This document shows, one piece after another, positions 35,041-47,100 of a stretch of 64,000 nucleotides of DNA. Location of the stretch: contig NC_066588.1 of assembly GCF_905475345.1 (NCBI RefSeq), positions 10,108,501 through 10,172,500 of the forward strand. Reading direction: 5' to 3'. Under the pieces are notes generated by a model. The model was not told the DNA's origin and made no database searches. It saw nothing but the letters and a program-made list of their open reading frames with translations. This DNA is from Vespula vulgaris (Eukaryota > Arthropoda > Insecta > Hymenoptera > Vespidae). Positions within the stretch are counted from its first letter, which is position 1; the number at the start of each line of letters is the position of its first letter. A program made the position numbers and the translations under genes.

Positions 35041-38000
35041 TCGGAGAAAAAAATTGTTAAAGAAAAATTTTTTTTCCTTTGTTCCCTTTAAACTGTTATA
35101 ACTCGGCTCCTATTGGTCCGATCTGGACGAAAAAAATATGGGCGTAGAGGGCGCGACGAGCCCTTTCCAACGACCCCGGTACGGTTCTCCTACGTTCTAT
35201 AGTTTCGGAGAAAAAAATTGTTAAAGAAAAATTTTTTTTTCCTTTGTTCCCTTTAAACCGTTATAACTCGGCTCCTATTGGTCCGATCTGGGCGGAAAAA
35301 ATATGGGCGCAGAGGGCGCGGCGAGCCCTTTCAATGACCCCGGTCCGGTTCTCCTAGGTGCTATAGTTTCGGAGAAAAAAATTGTTAAAGAAAAATTTTT
35401 TTTTCCTTTGTTCCCTTTAAACCGTTATAACTCGGCTCCTATTGGTCCGATCTGGACGAAAAAAATATGGGCGTAGAGGGCGCGACGAGCCCTTTCCAAT
35501 GACCCCGGTCCGGTTCTCCTAGGTGCTATCGCTTCGGAGAAAAAAATTGTTAAAGAAAAATTTTTTTTTCCTTTGTTCCCTTTAAACCGTTATAACTCGG
35601 CTCCTATTGGTCCGATCTGGGCGGAAAAAATATGGGCGCAGAGGGCGCGGCGAGCCCTTTCAATGACCCCGGTCCGGTTCTCCTAGGTGCTATAGTTTCG
35701 GAGAAAAAAATTGTTAAAGAAAAATTTTTTTTTCCTTTGTTCCCTTTAAACCGTTATAACTCGGCTCCTATTGGTCCGATCTGGGCGGAAAAAATATGGG
35801 CGCAGAGGGCGCGGCGAGCCCTTTCAATGACCCCGGTCCGGTTCTCCTAGGTGCTATAGTTTCGGAGAAAAAAATTGTTAAAGAAAAATTTTTTTTTCCT
35901 TTGTTCCCTTTAAACCGTTATAACTCGGCTCCTATTGGTCCGATCTGGACGAAAAAAATATGGGCGTAGAGGGCGCGACGAGCCCTTTCCAATGACCCCG
36001 GTCCGGTTCTCCTAGGTGCTATCGCTTCGGAGAAAAAAATTGTTAAAGAAAAATTTTTTTTTCCTTTGTTCCCTTTAAACCGTTATAACTCGGCTCCTAT
36101 TGGTCCGATCTGGGCGGAAAAAATATGGGCGCAGAGGGCGCGGCGAGCCCTTTCAATGACCCCGGTCCGGTTCTCCTAGGTGCTATAGTTTCGGAGAAAA
36201 AAATTGTTAAAGAAAAATTTTTTTTTCCTTTGTTCCCTTTAAACCGTTATAACTCGGCTCTTGTTGGCCCGATCTGGACGAAAAAAATATGGGCGTAGAG
36301 GGCGCGACGAGCCCTTTCCAACGACCCCGGTACGGTTCTCCTACGTTCTATAGTTTCGGAGAAAAAAATTGTTAAAGAAAAATTTTTTTTTCCTTTGTTC
36401 CCTTTAAACCGTTATAACTCGGCTCCTATTGGTCCGATCTGGGCGGAAAAAATATGGGCGCAGAGGGCGCGGCGAGCCCTTTCAATGACCCCGGTCCGGT
36501 TCTCCTAGGTGCTATAGTTTCGGAGAAAAAAATTGTTAAAGAAAAATTTTTTTTTCCTTTGTTCCCTTTAAACCGTTATAACTCGGCTCCTGTTGGCCCG
36601 ATCTGGACGAAAAAAATATGGGCGTAGAGGGCGCGACGAGCCCTTTCCAATGACCCCGGTCCGGTTCTCCTAGGTGCTATAGTTTCGGAGAAAAAAATTG
36701 TTAAAGAAAAATTTTTTTTCCTTTGTTCCCTTTAAACCGTTATAACTCGGCTCCTATTGGTCCGATCTGGACGAAAAAAATATGGGCGTAGAGGGCGCGA
36801 CGAGCCCTTTCCAATGACCCCGGTCCGGTACTCCTAGGTGCTATAGTTTCGGAGAAAAAAATTGTTAAAGAAAAATTTTTTTTTCCTTTGTTCCCTTTAA
36901 ACCGTTATAACTCGGCTCCTATTGGTCCGATCTGGGCGGAAAAAATATGGGCGCAGAGGGCGCGGCGAGCCCTTTCAATGACCCCGGTCCGGTTCTCCTA
37001 GGTGCTATAGTTTCGGAGAAAAAAATTGTTAAAGAAAAATTTTTTTTTCCTTTGTTCCCTTTAAACCGTTATAACTCGGCTCTTGTTGGCCCGATCTGGA
37101 CGAAAAAAATATGGGCGTAGAGGGCGCGACGAGCCCTTTCCAACGACCCCGGTACGGTTCTCCTACGTTCTATAGTTTCGGAGAAAAAAATTGTTAAAAA
37201 AAAATTTTTTTTCCTTTGTTCCCTTTAAACCGTTATAACTCGGCTCCTATTGGTCCGATCTGGACGAAAAAAATATGGGCGTAGAGGGCGCGACGAGCCC
37301 TTTCCAACGACCCCGGTACGGTTCTCCTACGTTCTACAGTTTCGGAGAAAAAAATTGTTAAAGAAAAATTTTTTTTCCTTTGTTCCCTTTAAACTGTTAT
37401 AACTCGGCTCCTATTGGTCCGATCTGGACGAAAAAAATATGGGCGTAGAGGGCGCGACGAGCCCTTTCCAACGACCCCGGTACGGTTCTCCTACGTTCTA
37501 TAGTTTCGGAGAAAAAAATTGTTAAAAAAAAATTTTTTTTCCTTTGTTCCCTTTAAACCGTTATAACTCGGCTCCTATTGGTCCGATCTGGACGAAAAAA
37601 ATATGGGCGTAGAGGGCGCGACGAGCCCTTTCAATGACCCCGGTCCGGTTCTCCTAGGTGCTATAGTTTCGGAGAAAAAAATTGTTAAAGAAAAATTTTT
37701 TTTTCCTTTGTTCCCTTTAAACCGTTATAACTCGGCTCCTGTAGGCCCGATCTGGACGAAAAAAATATGGGCGCAGAGGGCGCGACGAGCCCTTTCCAAT
37801 GACCCCGGTCCGGTTCTCCTAGGTGCTATAGTTTCGGAGAAAAAAATTGTTAAAGAAAAATTTTTTTTTCCTTTGTTCCCTTTAAACCGTTATAACTCGG
37901 CTCCTATTGGTCCGATCTGGACGAAAAAAATATGGGCGTAGAGGGCGCGACGAGCCCTTTCCAATTACCCCGGTCCGGTTCTCCTAGGTGCTATAGTTTC

Positions 38001-39104
38001 GGAGAAAAAAATTGTTAAAGAAAAATTTTTTTTTCCTTTGTTCCCTTTAAACCGTTATAACTCGGCTCCTATTGGTCCGATCTGGACGAAAAAAATATGG
38101 CCGTAGAGGGCGCGACGAGCCCTTTCCAACGACCCCGCTCCGGTTCTCCTAGGTGCTATAGTTTCGGAGAAAAAAATTATTAAAGAAAAATTTTTTTTTC
38201 CTTTGTCCCCTTTAAACCGTTATAACTCGGCTCCTATTGGTCCGATCTGGACGAAAAAAATATGGGCGTAGAGGGCGCGACGAGCCCTTTCCAATGACCC
38301 CGGTCCGGTTCTCCTAGGTGCTATAGTTTCGGAGAAAAAAATTGTTAAAGAAAAATTTTTTTTTCCTTTGTTCCCTTTAAACCGTTATAACTCGGCTCCT
38401 ATTGGTCCGATCTGGACGAAAAAAATATGGGCGTAGAGGGCGCGACGAGCCCTTTCCAACGACACCGGTACGGTTCTCCTACGTTCTATAGTTTCGGAGA
38501 AAAAAATTGTTAAAGAAAAATTTTTTTTCCTTTGTTCCCTTTAAACCGTTATAACTCGGCTCCTATTGGTCCGATCTGGACGAAAAAAATATGGGCGTAG
38601 AGGGCGCGACGAGCCCTTTCCAATGACCCCGGTCCGGTTCTCCTAGGTGCTATAGTTTCGGAGAAAAAAATTGTTAAAGAAAAATTTTTTTTTCCTTTGT
38701 TCCCTTTAAACCGTTATAACTCGGCTCCTATTGGTCCGATCTGGACGAAAAAAATATGGGCGTAGAGGGCGCGACGAGCCCTTTCCAACGACCCCGGTAC
38801 GGTTCTCTTACGTTCTATAGTTTCGGAGAAAAAAATTGTTAAAGAAAAATTTTTTTTCCTTTGTTCCCTTTAAACCGTTATAACTCGGCTCCTATTGGTC
38901 CGATCTGGACGAAAAAAATATGGGCGTAGAGGGCGCGACGAGCCCTTTCCAATAACCCCGGTCCGGTTCTCCTAGCTGCTATAGGTTCGGAGAAAAAAAT
39001 TGTTAAAGAAAAATATTTTTTTCCTTTGTTCCATTTAAACCGTTATAACTCGGCTCCTATTGCTCCGATCTGGACGGAAAAAATATGGGCGTAGAGGGCG
39101 CGGC
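35041..39104 (+). repeat. Core segment rich in one-base-deleted R1 monomers and CTACGTTC monomers
   Basis: Monomers with GATCTGGGCGGAAAA, GCGCAGAGGGCGCGGCG and the one-base deletion CCCTTTCAATGACC (one C missing) recur here (about 35,300, 35,635, 35,797, 36,125, 36,465, 36,953), mixed with GGTACGG-CTACGTTC and ATCGCTTCGG monomers. ATCGCTTCGG monomers at about 35,527 and 36,021 are 494 bp apart (3 monomers). CTCTTGTTGGCCCG monomers (TTGTTGG at 36261 and 37083) are 822 bp apart (5 monomers). The deletion shifts frame and, with loss of the TAG in GCGCAGAGG, leaves plus-strand frames open at 35,632-35,850 and 37,603-37,941; these are not genes. Confidence 0.82.
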
Positions 39105-42100
39105 GAGCCCTTTCCAACGACCCCGGTCCGGTTCTCCTAGATGCTATAGTTTCGGAGAAAAAAATTGTTAAAGAAAAAGTTTTTTTCCTTTGTTCCCTTT
39201 AAACCGTTATAACTCGGCTCCTATTCGTCCGATCTGGACGAAAAAAATATGGGCGTAGAGGGCGCGACGAGCCCTTTCCAAAAACCCCGGTCCGGTTCTC
39301 CTAGGTGCTATAGTTTCGGAGAAAAAAATTGTTAAAGAAAAATTTTTTTTTCCTTTGTTCCCTTTAAACCGTTATAACTCGGCTCCTATTGGTCCGATCT
39401 GTACGAAAAAAATATCGGCGTAGAGCGCGCGACGAGCCCTTTCCAATGACCCCGGTCCGGTTGTCCTAGGTGCTATAGTTTCGGAGAAAAAAATTGTTAA
39501 AGAAAAATTTTTTTTTCCTTTGTTCCCTTTAAACCGTTATAACTCGGCTCCTGTTGGCCCGATCTGGACGAAAAAAATATGGGCGTAGAGGGCGCGACGA
39601 GCCCTTTCCAACGACCCCGGTACGGTTCTCCTACGTTCTATAGTTTCGGAGAAAAAAATTGTTAAAGAAAAATTTTTTTTCCTTTGTTCCCCTTAAACCG
39701 TTATAACTCGGCTCCTATTGGTCCGATCTGGACGAAAAAAATATGGGCGTAGAGGGCGCGACGAGCCCTTTCCAATGACCCGAGTCCGGTTCTCCTAGGT
39801 GCTATAGTTTCGGAGAAAAAAATTGTTAAAGAAAAATTTTTTTTCCTTTGTTCCCTTTAAACCGTTATAACTCGCCTCCTATTGGTCCGATCTGGACGAA
39901 AAGAATATGGGCGTAGAGGGCGCGACGAACCCTTTCCAATGACCCCGGTCCGGTTCTCCTAGATGCTATAGTTTCGGAGAAAAAAATTGTTAAAGAAAAA
40001 GTTTTTTTCCTTTGTTCCATTTAAACCGTTATAACTCGGCTCCTATTCGTCCGATCTGGACGAAAAAAATATGGGCGCAGAGGGCGCCACGAGCCCTTTC
40101 CAACGACCCCGGTACGGTTCTCCTACGTTCTATAGTTTCGGAGAAAAAAATTGTTAAAGAAAAATTTTTTTTCCTTTGTTCCCTTTAAACCGTTATAACT
40201 CGGCTCCTGTTGGCCCGATCTGGACGAAAAAAATATGGGCGTAGAGGGCGCGACGAGCCCTTTCCAACGATCCGGTCCGGTTGCTCCAGGTGCTATCGTT
40301 TCGGAGAAAAAATTGTTAAATAAAAATATTTTTTTCCTTTGTTACCTTTAAACCGTTATAACTCGGCTCCTATTGGTCCGATCTGGACGAAGACAATATG
40401 GTCGTAGAGGATGCGAGGAACCCTTTCCAATGACCCCGGTCCGGTTGCTCTAGGTGCTACCGTGTCGGAGAAAAATATTCTTAAATAAAAATATTTTTTT
40501 CCTTTTTTCCCATTAAACAGGTATAACTCGGCTCCTATTGGTCTCATCTGGACGACAAAAATATGGGCGTAGAGGGCACGACGAGCCCTTTCGAATGACC
40601 CCGGTCCGGTTCTTCTGGGTGCTATAGTTTTGGAGAAAAAAATTGTTAAAGAAAAATTTTTTTTTCCTTTGTTCCCTTTAAACCGTTATAACTCGGCTCC
40701 TGTTGGTCCGATCTGGACTAAAAAAATTTGGGCGTAGAGGGCGCGACGAGCCCTTTCCAATGACCCCGGTCCGGTTCTCCTAGGTGCTATAGTTTCGGAG
40801 AAAAAAATTGTTAAAGAAAAATTTTTTTTTCCTTTGTTCCCTTTAACCGTTATAACTCGGCTCCTGTTGGTCCGATCTGTACGAAAAAATATCGGCGTAG
40901 AGCGCGCGACGAGCCCTTTCCAATGACCCCGGTCCGGTTCTCCTAGGTGCTATAGTTTCGGAGAAAAAAATTGTTAAAGAAAAATTTTTTTCCTTTGTTC
41001 CCTTTAAACCGTTATAACTCGCCTCCTATTGGTCCGATCTGGACGAAAAAAATATGGGCGTAGAGGGCGTGACGAGCCCTTTCCAATGACCCCGGTCCGG
41101 TTCTCCTAGATGCTATAGTTTCGGAGAAAAAGATTGCTTAAGAAAAATTTTTTTTTCCTTTGTTCCCTTTAAACCGTTATAACTCGGCTCCTATTGGTCC
41201 GATCTGGACGAAAAAAATATGGGCGTAGAGGGCGCGACGTGCCCTTTCCAATGACCCCGGTCCGGTTCTCCTGGGTGCTATAGTTTCGGAGAAAAAAATT
41301 GTTAAAGAAAAATTTTTTTTTCCTTTGTTCCCTTTAAACCGTTATAACTCGCCTCCTATTGGTCCGATCTCGACGAAAAAAATATGGGCGTAGAGGGCGC
41401 GACGAGCCCTTTCCAATGACCCCTGTCCGGTTATCCTAGGTGCTATAGTTTCGGAGAAAAAAATTGTTAAAGAAAAATTTTTTTTCCTTTGTTCCCTTTA
41501 AACCGTTACAACTCGGCTCCTATTGGTCCGATCTGGACGAAAAAAATATGCGCCTAGAGGGCGCGACGAGCCCTTTCCAACGACCCCGGTCCGGTTGCTC
41601 CAGGTGCTATAGTTTCGGAGAAAAAAATTGTTAAAGAAAAATTTTTTTTTCCTTTGTTCCCTTTAAACCGTTATAACTCGGCTCCTATTGGTCCGATCTG
41701 GGCGGAAAAAATATGGGCGCAGAGGGCGCGGCGAGCCCTTTCAATGACCCCGGTCCGGTTCTCCTAGGTGCTATAGTTTCGGAGAAAAAAATTGTTAAAG
41801 AAAAATTTTTTTTTCCTTTGTTCCCTTTAAACCGTTATAACTCGGCCCCTGTTGGCCCGATCTGGACGAAAAAAATATGGGCGTAGAGGGCGCGACGAGC
41901 TCTTTCCAACGACCCCGGTACGGTTCTCCTACGTTCTATAGTTTCGGAGAAAAAAATTGTTAAAGAAAATTTTTTTTTCCTTTGTTCCCTTTAAACCGTT
42001 ACAACTCGGCTCCTATTGGTCCGATCTGGACGAAAAAAATATGCGCCTAGAGGGCGCGACGAGCCCTTTCCAACGACCCCGGTCCGGTTGCTCCAGGTGC

Positions 42101-44199
42101 TATAGTTTCGGAGAAAAAAATTGTTAAAGAAAAATTTTTTTTTCCTTTGTTCCCTTTAAACCGTTATAACTCGGCTCCTGTTGGCCCGATCTGGACGAAA
42201 AAAATATGGGCGTAGAGGGCGCGACGAGCCCTTTCCAACGACCCCGGTCCGGTTGCTCCAGGTGCTATCGTTTCGGAGAAAAAATTGTTAAATAAAAATA
42301 TTTTTTTCCTTTGTTACCTTTAAACCGTTATAACTCGGCTCCTATTGGTCCGATCTGGACGAAGACAATATGGTCGTAGAGGATGCGAGGAACCCTTTCC
42401 AATGACCCCGGTCCGGTTGCTCTAGGTGCTACCGTGTCGGAGAAAAATATTCTTAAATAAAAATATTTTTTTCCTTTTTTCCCATTAAACAGGTATAACT
42501 CGGCTCCTATTGGTCTCATCTGGACGACAAAAATATGGGCGTAGAGGGCACGACGAGCCCTTTCGAATGACCCCGGTCCGGTTCTTCTGGGTGCTATAGT
42601 TTTGGAGAACAAAATTGTTAAAGAAAAATTTTTTTTTCCTTTGTTCCCTTTAAACCGTTATAACTCGGCTCCTGTTGGTCCGATCTGGACGAAAAAAATA
42701 TGGGCGTAGAGGGCGCGACGAGCCCTTTCCAACGACCCCGGTACGGTTCTCCTACGTTCTATAGTTTCGGAGAAAAAAATTGTTAAATAAAAATTTTTTT
42801 TCCTTTGTTCCCTTTAAACCGTTATAACTCGGCTCCTATTGGTCCGATCTGGACGAAAAAAATATCGGCGTAGAGCGCGCGACGAGCCCTTTCCAATGAC
42901 CCCGGTCCGGTTCTCCTAGGTGCTATAGTTTCGGAGAAAAAAATTGTTAAACAAAAATTTTTCTTCCTTTGTTCCCTTTAAACCGTTATAACTCGCCTCC
43001 TATTGGTCCGATCTGGGCGGAAAAAATATGGGCGCAGAGGGCGCGGCGAGCCCTTTCAATGACCCCGGTCCGGTTCTCCTAGGTGCTATAGTTTCGGAGA
43101 AAAAAATTGTTAAAGAAAAATTTTTTTTTCCTTTGTTCCCTTTAAACCGTTATAACTCGGCTCCTGTTGGCCCGATCTGGACGAAAAAAATATGGGCGTA
43201 GAGGGCGCGACGAGCCCTTTCCAACGACCCCGGTCCGGTTCTCCTAGGTGCTATAGTTTCGGAGAAAAAAATTGTTAAAGAAAAATTTTTTTTCCTTTGT
43301 TCCCTTTAAACCGTTATAACTCGGCTCCTGTTGGCCCGATCTGGACGAAAAAAATATGGGCGTAGAGGGCGCGACGAGCCCTTTCCAACGACCCCGGTCC
43401 GGTTGCTCCAGGTGCTATCGTTTCGGAGAAAAAATTGTTAAATAAAAATATTTTTTTCCTTTGTTACCTTTAAACCGTTATAACTCGGCTCCTATTGGTC
43501 CGATCTGGACGAAGACAATATGGTCGTAGAGGATGCGAGGAACCCTTTCCAATGACCCCGGTCGGGTTGCTCTAGGTGCTACCGTGTCGCAGAAAAATAT
43601 TCTTAAATAAAAATATTTTTTTCCTTTTTTCCCATTAAACAGGTATAACTCGGCTCCTATTGGTCTCATCTGGACGACAAAAATATGGGCGTAGATGGCG
43701 CGACGAGCCCTTTCGAATGACCCCGGTCCGGTTCTCCTAGGTGCTATAGTTTTGGAGAAAAAAATTGTTAAAGAAAAATTTTTTTCTCCTTTGTTCCCTT
43801 TAAACCGTTATAACTCGGCTCCTGTTGGTCCGATCTGGACTAAAAAAATTTGGGCGTAGAGGGCGCGACGAGCCCTTTCCAATGACCCCGGTACGGTTCT
43901 CCTAGGTGCTATAGTTTCGGAGAAAAAAATTGTTAAAGAAAAATTTTTTTTTCCTTTGTTCCCTTTAAACCGTTATAACTCGGCTCCTATTGGTCCGATC
44001 TGGACGAAAAAAATATGGGCGTAGAGGACGCGACGAGCCCTTTCCAACAACCCCGGTCCGGTTCTCCTAGGTGCTATATGTTTGGAGAAAAAAATTGTTA
44101 AAGAAAAATTTTTTTTTCCTTTGTTCCCTTTAAACCGTTATAACTCGGCTCCTGTCGGTCCGATCTGGACGAAAAAAATTTGGGCGTAGAGGGCGCGAC
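39105..44199 (+). repeat. 31-monomer superunit, copy 1 (5,095 bp)
   Basis: The order of rare monomers from here is repeated downstream. At +5,095: GTACGAAAAAAATATCGGCG at 39401/44496, an R3 junction with ACGATCCGG at about 40,268/45,363, the GACGACAAAAATATGGG / GGGCACGACG / CTTCTGGGTGC monomer at about 40,550/45,645, CCCTTTAACCG (one A lost) at about 40,840/45,935, and GAGAAAAAGATTGCTTAAG at about 41,124/46,219. This unit spans the boundary between the R1-only core and the right mixed zone: its first 1.2 kb is pure R1, and R3/R2 monomers begin at 40,275. Two A's are lost at once in GTACGAAAAAATATCGG at about 40,880. Confidence 0.85.
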
Positions 44200-47100
44200 G
44201 AGCCATTTCCAACGACCCCGGTCCGGTTCTCCTAGATGCTATAGTTTCGGAGAAAAAAATTGTTAAAGAAAAAGTTTTTTTCCTTTGTTCCCTTCAAACC
44301 GTTATAACTCGGCTCCTATTCGTCCGATCTGGACGAAAAAAATATGGGCGTAGAGGGCGCGACGAGCCCTTTCCAACAACCCCGGTCCGGTTCTCCTAGG
44401 TGCTATAGTTTCGGAGAAAAAAATTGTTAAAGAAAAATTTTTTTTTCCTTTGTTCCCTTTAAACCGTTATAACTCGGCTCCTATTGGTCCGATCTGTACG
44501 AAAAAAATATCGGCGTAGAGCGCGCGACGAGCCCTTTCCAATGACCCCGGTCCGGTTGTCCTAGGTGCTATAGTTTCGGAGAAAAAAATTGTTAAAGAAA
44601 AATTTTTTTTTCCTTTGTTCCCTTTAAACCGTTATAACTCGGCTCCTGTTGGCCCGATCTGGACGAAAAAAATATGGGCGTAGAGGGCGCGACGAGCCCT
44701 TTCCAACGACCCCGGTACGGTTCTCCTACGTTCTATAGTTTCGGAGAAAAAAATTGTTAAAGAAAAATTTTTTTTCCTTTGTTCCCTTTAAACCGTTATA
44801 ACTCGGCTCCTATTGGTCCGATCTGGACGAAAAAAATATGGGCGTAGAGGGCGCGACGAGCCCTTTCCAATGACCCCGGTCCGGTTCTCCTAGGTGCTAT
44901 AGTTTCGGAGAAAAAAATTGTTAAAGAAAAATTTTTTTTCCTTTGTTCCCTTTAAACCGTTATAACTCGCCTCCTATTGGTCCGATCTGGACGAAAAGAA
45001 TATGGGCGTAGAGGGCGCGACGAACCCTTTCCAATGACCCCGGTCCGGTTCTCCTAGATGCTATAGTTTCGGAGAAAAAAATTGTTAAAGAAAAAGTTTT
45101 TTTCCTTTGTTCCATTTAAACCGTTATAACTCGGCTCCTATTCGTCCGATCTGGACGAAAAAAATATGGGCGCAGAGGGCGCGACGAGCACTTTCCAACG
45201 ACCCCGGTACGGTTCTCCTACGTTCTATAGTTTCGGAGAAAAAAATTGTTAAAGAAAAATTTTTTTTCCTTTGTTCCCTTTAAACCGTTATAACTCGGCT
45301 CCTGTTGGCCCGATCTGGACGAAAAAAATATGGGCGTAGAGGGCGCGACGAGCCCTTTCCAACGATCCGGTCCGGTTGCTCCAGGTGCTATCGTTTCGGA
45401 GAAAAAATTGTTAAATAAAAATATTTTTTTCCTTTGTTACCTTTAAACCGTTATAACTCGGCTCCTATTGGTCCGATCTGGACGAAGACAATATGGTCGT
45501 AGAGGATGCGAGGAACCCTTTCCAATGACCCCGGTCCGGTTGCTCTAGGTGCTACCGTGTCGGAGAAAAATATTCTTAAATAAAAATATTTTTTTCCTTT
45601 TTTCCCATTAAACAGGTATAACTCGGCTCCTATTGGTCTCATCTGGACGACAAAAATATGGGCGTAGAGGGCACGACGAGCCCTTTCGAATGACCCCGGT
45701 CCGGTTCTTCTGGGTGCTATAGTTTTGGAGAAAAAAATTGTTAAAGAAAAATTTTTTTTTCCTTTGTTCCCTTTAAACAGTTATAACTCGGCTCCTGTTG
45801 GTCCGATCTGGACTAAAAAAATTTGGGCGTAGAGGGCGCGACGAGCCCTTTCCAATGACCCCGGTCCGGTTCTCCTAGGTGCTATAGTTTCGGAGAAAAA
45901 AATTGTTAAAGAAAAATTTTTTTTTCCTTTGTTCCCTTTAACCGTTATAACTCGGCTCCTGTTGGTCCGATCTGTACGAAAAAAATATCGGCGTAGAGCG
46001 CGCGACGAGCCCTTTCCAATGACCCCGGTCCGGTTCTCCTAGGTGCTATAGTTTCGGAGAAAAAAATTGTTAAAGAAAAATTTTTTTCCTTTGTTCCCTT
46101 TAAACCGTTATAACTCGCCTCCTATTGGTCCGATCTGGACGAAAAAAATATGGGCGTAGAGGGCGCGACGAGCCCTTTCCAATGACCCCGGTCCGGTTCT
46201 CCTAGATGCTATAGTTTCGGAGAAAAAGATTGCTTAAGAAAAATTTTTTTTTCCTTTGTTCCCTTTAAACCGTTATAACTCGGCTCCTATTGGTCCGATC
46301 TGGACGAAAAGAATATGGGCGTAGAGGGCGCGACGAACCCTTTCCAATGACCCCGGTCCGGTTCTCCTAGATGCTATAGTTTCGGAGAAAAAAATTGTTA
46401 AAGAAAAAGTTTTTTTCCTTTGTTCCATTTAAACCGTTATAACTCGGCTCCTATTCGTCCGATCTGGACGAAAAAAATATGGGCGCAGAGGGCGCGACGA
46501 GCACTTTCCAACGACCCCGGTACGGTTCTCCTACGTTTTATAGTTTCGGAGAAAAAAATTGTTAAAGAAAAATTTTTTTTCCTTTGTTCCCTTTAAACCG
46601 TTATAACTCGGCTCCTGTTGGCCCGATCTGGACGAAAAAAATATGGGCGTAGAGGGCGCGACGAGCCCTTTCCAACGATCCGGTCCGGTTGCTCCAGGTG
46701 CTATCGTTTCGGAGAAAAAATTGTTAAATAAAAATATTTTTTTCCTTTGTTACCTTTAAACCGTTATAACTCGGCTCCTATTGGTCCGATCTGGACGAAG
46801 ACAATATGGTCGTAGAGGATGCGAGGAACCCTTTCCAATGACCCCGGTCCGGTTGCTCTAGGTGCTACCGTGTCGGAGAAAAATATTCTTAAATAAAAAT
46901 ATTTTTTTCCTTTTTTCCCATTAAACAGGTATAACTCGGCTCCTATTGGTCTCATCTGGACGACAAAAATATGGGCGTAGAGGGCACGACGAGCCCTTTC
47001 GAATGACCCCGGTCCGGTTCTTCTGGGTGCTATAGTTTTGGAGAAAAAAATTGTTAAAGAAAAATTTTTTTTTCCTTTGTTCCCTTTAAACAGTTATAAC

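Larger units (their letters stand above)
20991..40270 (+). repeat. Homogeneous satellite core, R1 monomers only (about 117 copies)
   Basis: From the GTTTTGAAG monomer at about 21,030 to the reappearance of GTTGCTCCAGG at about 40,275, every right half is R1 type. The R2 marks (ACCGTGTCGG, AACAGGTATAAC) and R3 marks (ATCGTTTCGG, TTAAATAAA) are absent. Many monomers in 21.1-25.3 kb differ from one another by zero to three bases, so this is the least diverged part of the window. Internal 3-, 5-, 7- and 8-monomer higher-order repeats and one multi-kilobase duplication are listed separately. The pattern of a young homogeneous core between mixed flanks is known from other satellite centromeres; that it marks the active region here is inference. 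Confidence 0.9.

Noticed and set aside
35632..37941. Plus-strand open frames at 35632-35850 and 37603-37941 (also 52499, 56930, 57715, 59686) as genes
   Set aside because: They arise where a one-base deletion (CCCTTTCAATG) or loss of a stop codon lets a frame pass through two monomers. The predicted peptide is an internal repeat of the monomer translation, with no recognisable domain.
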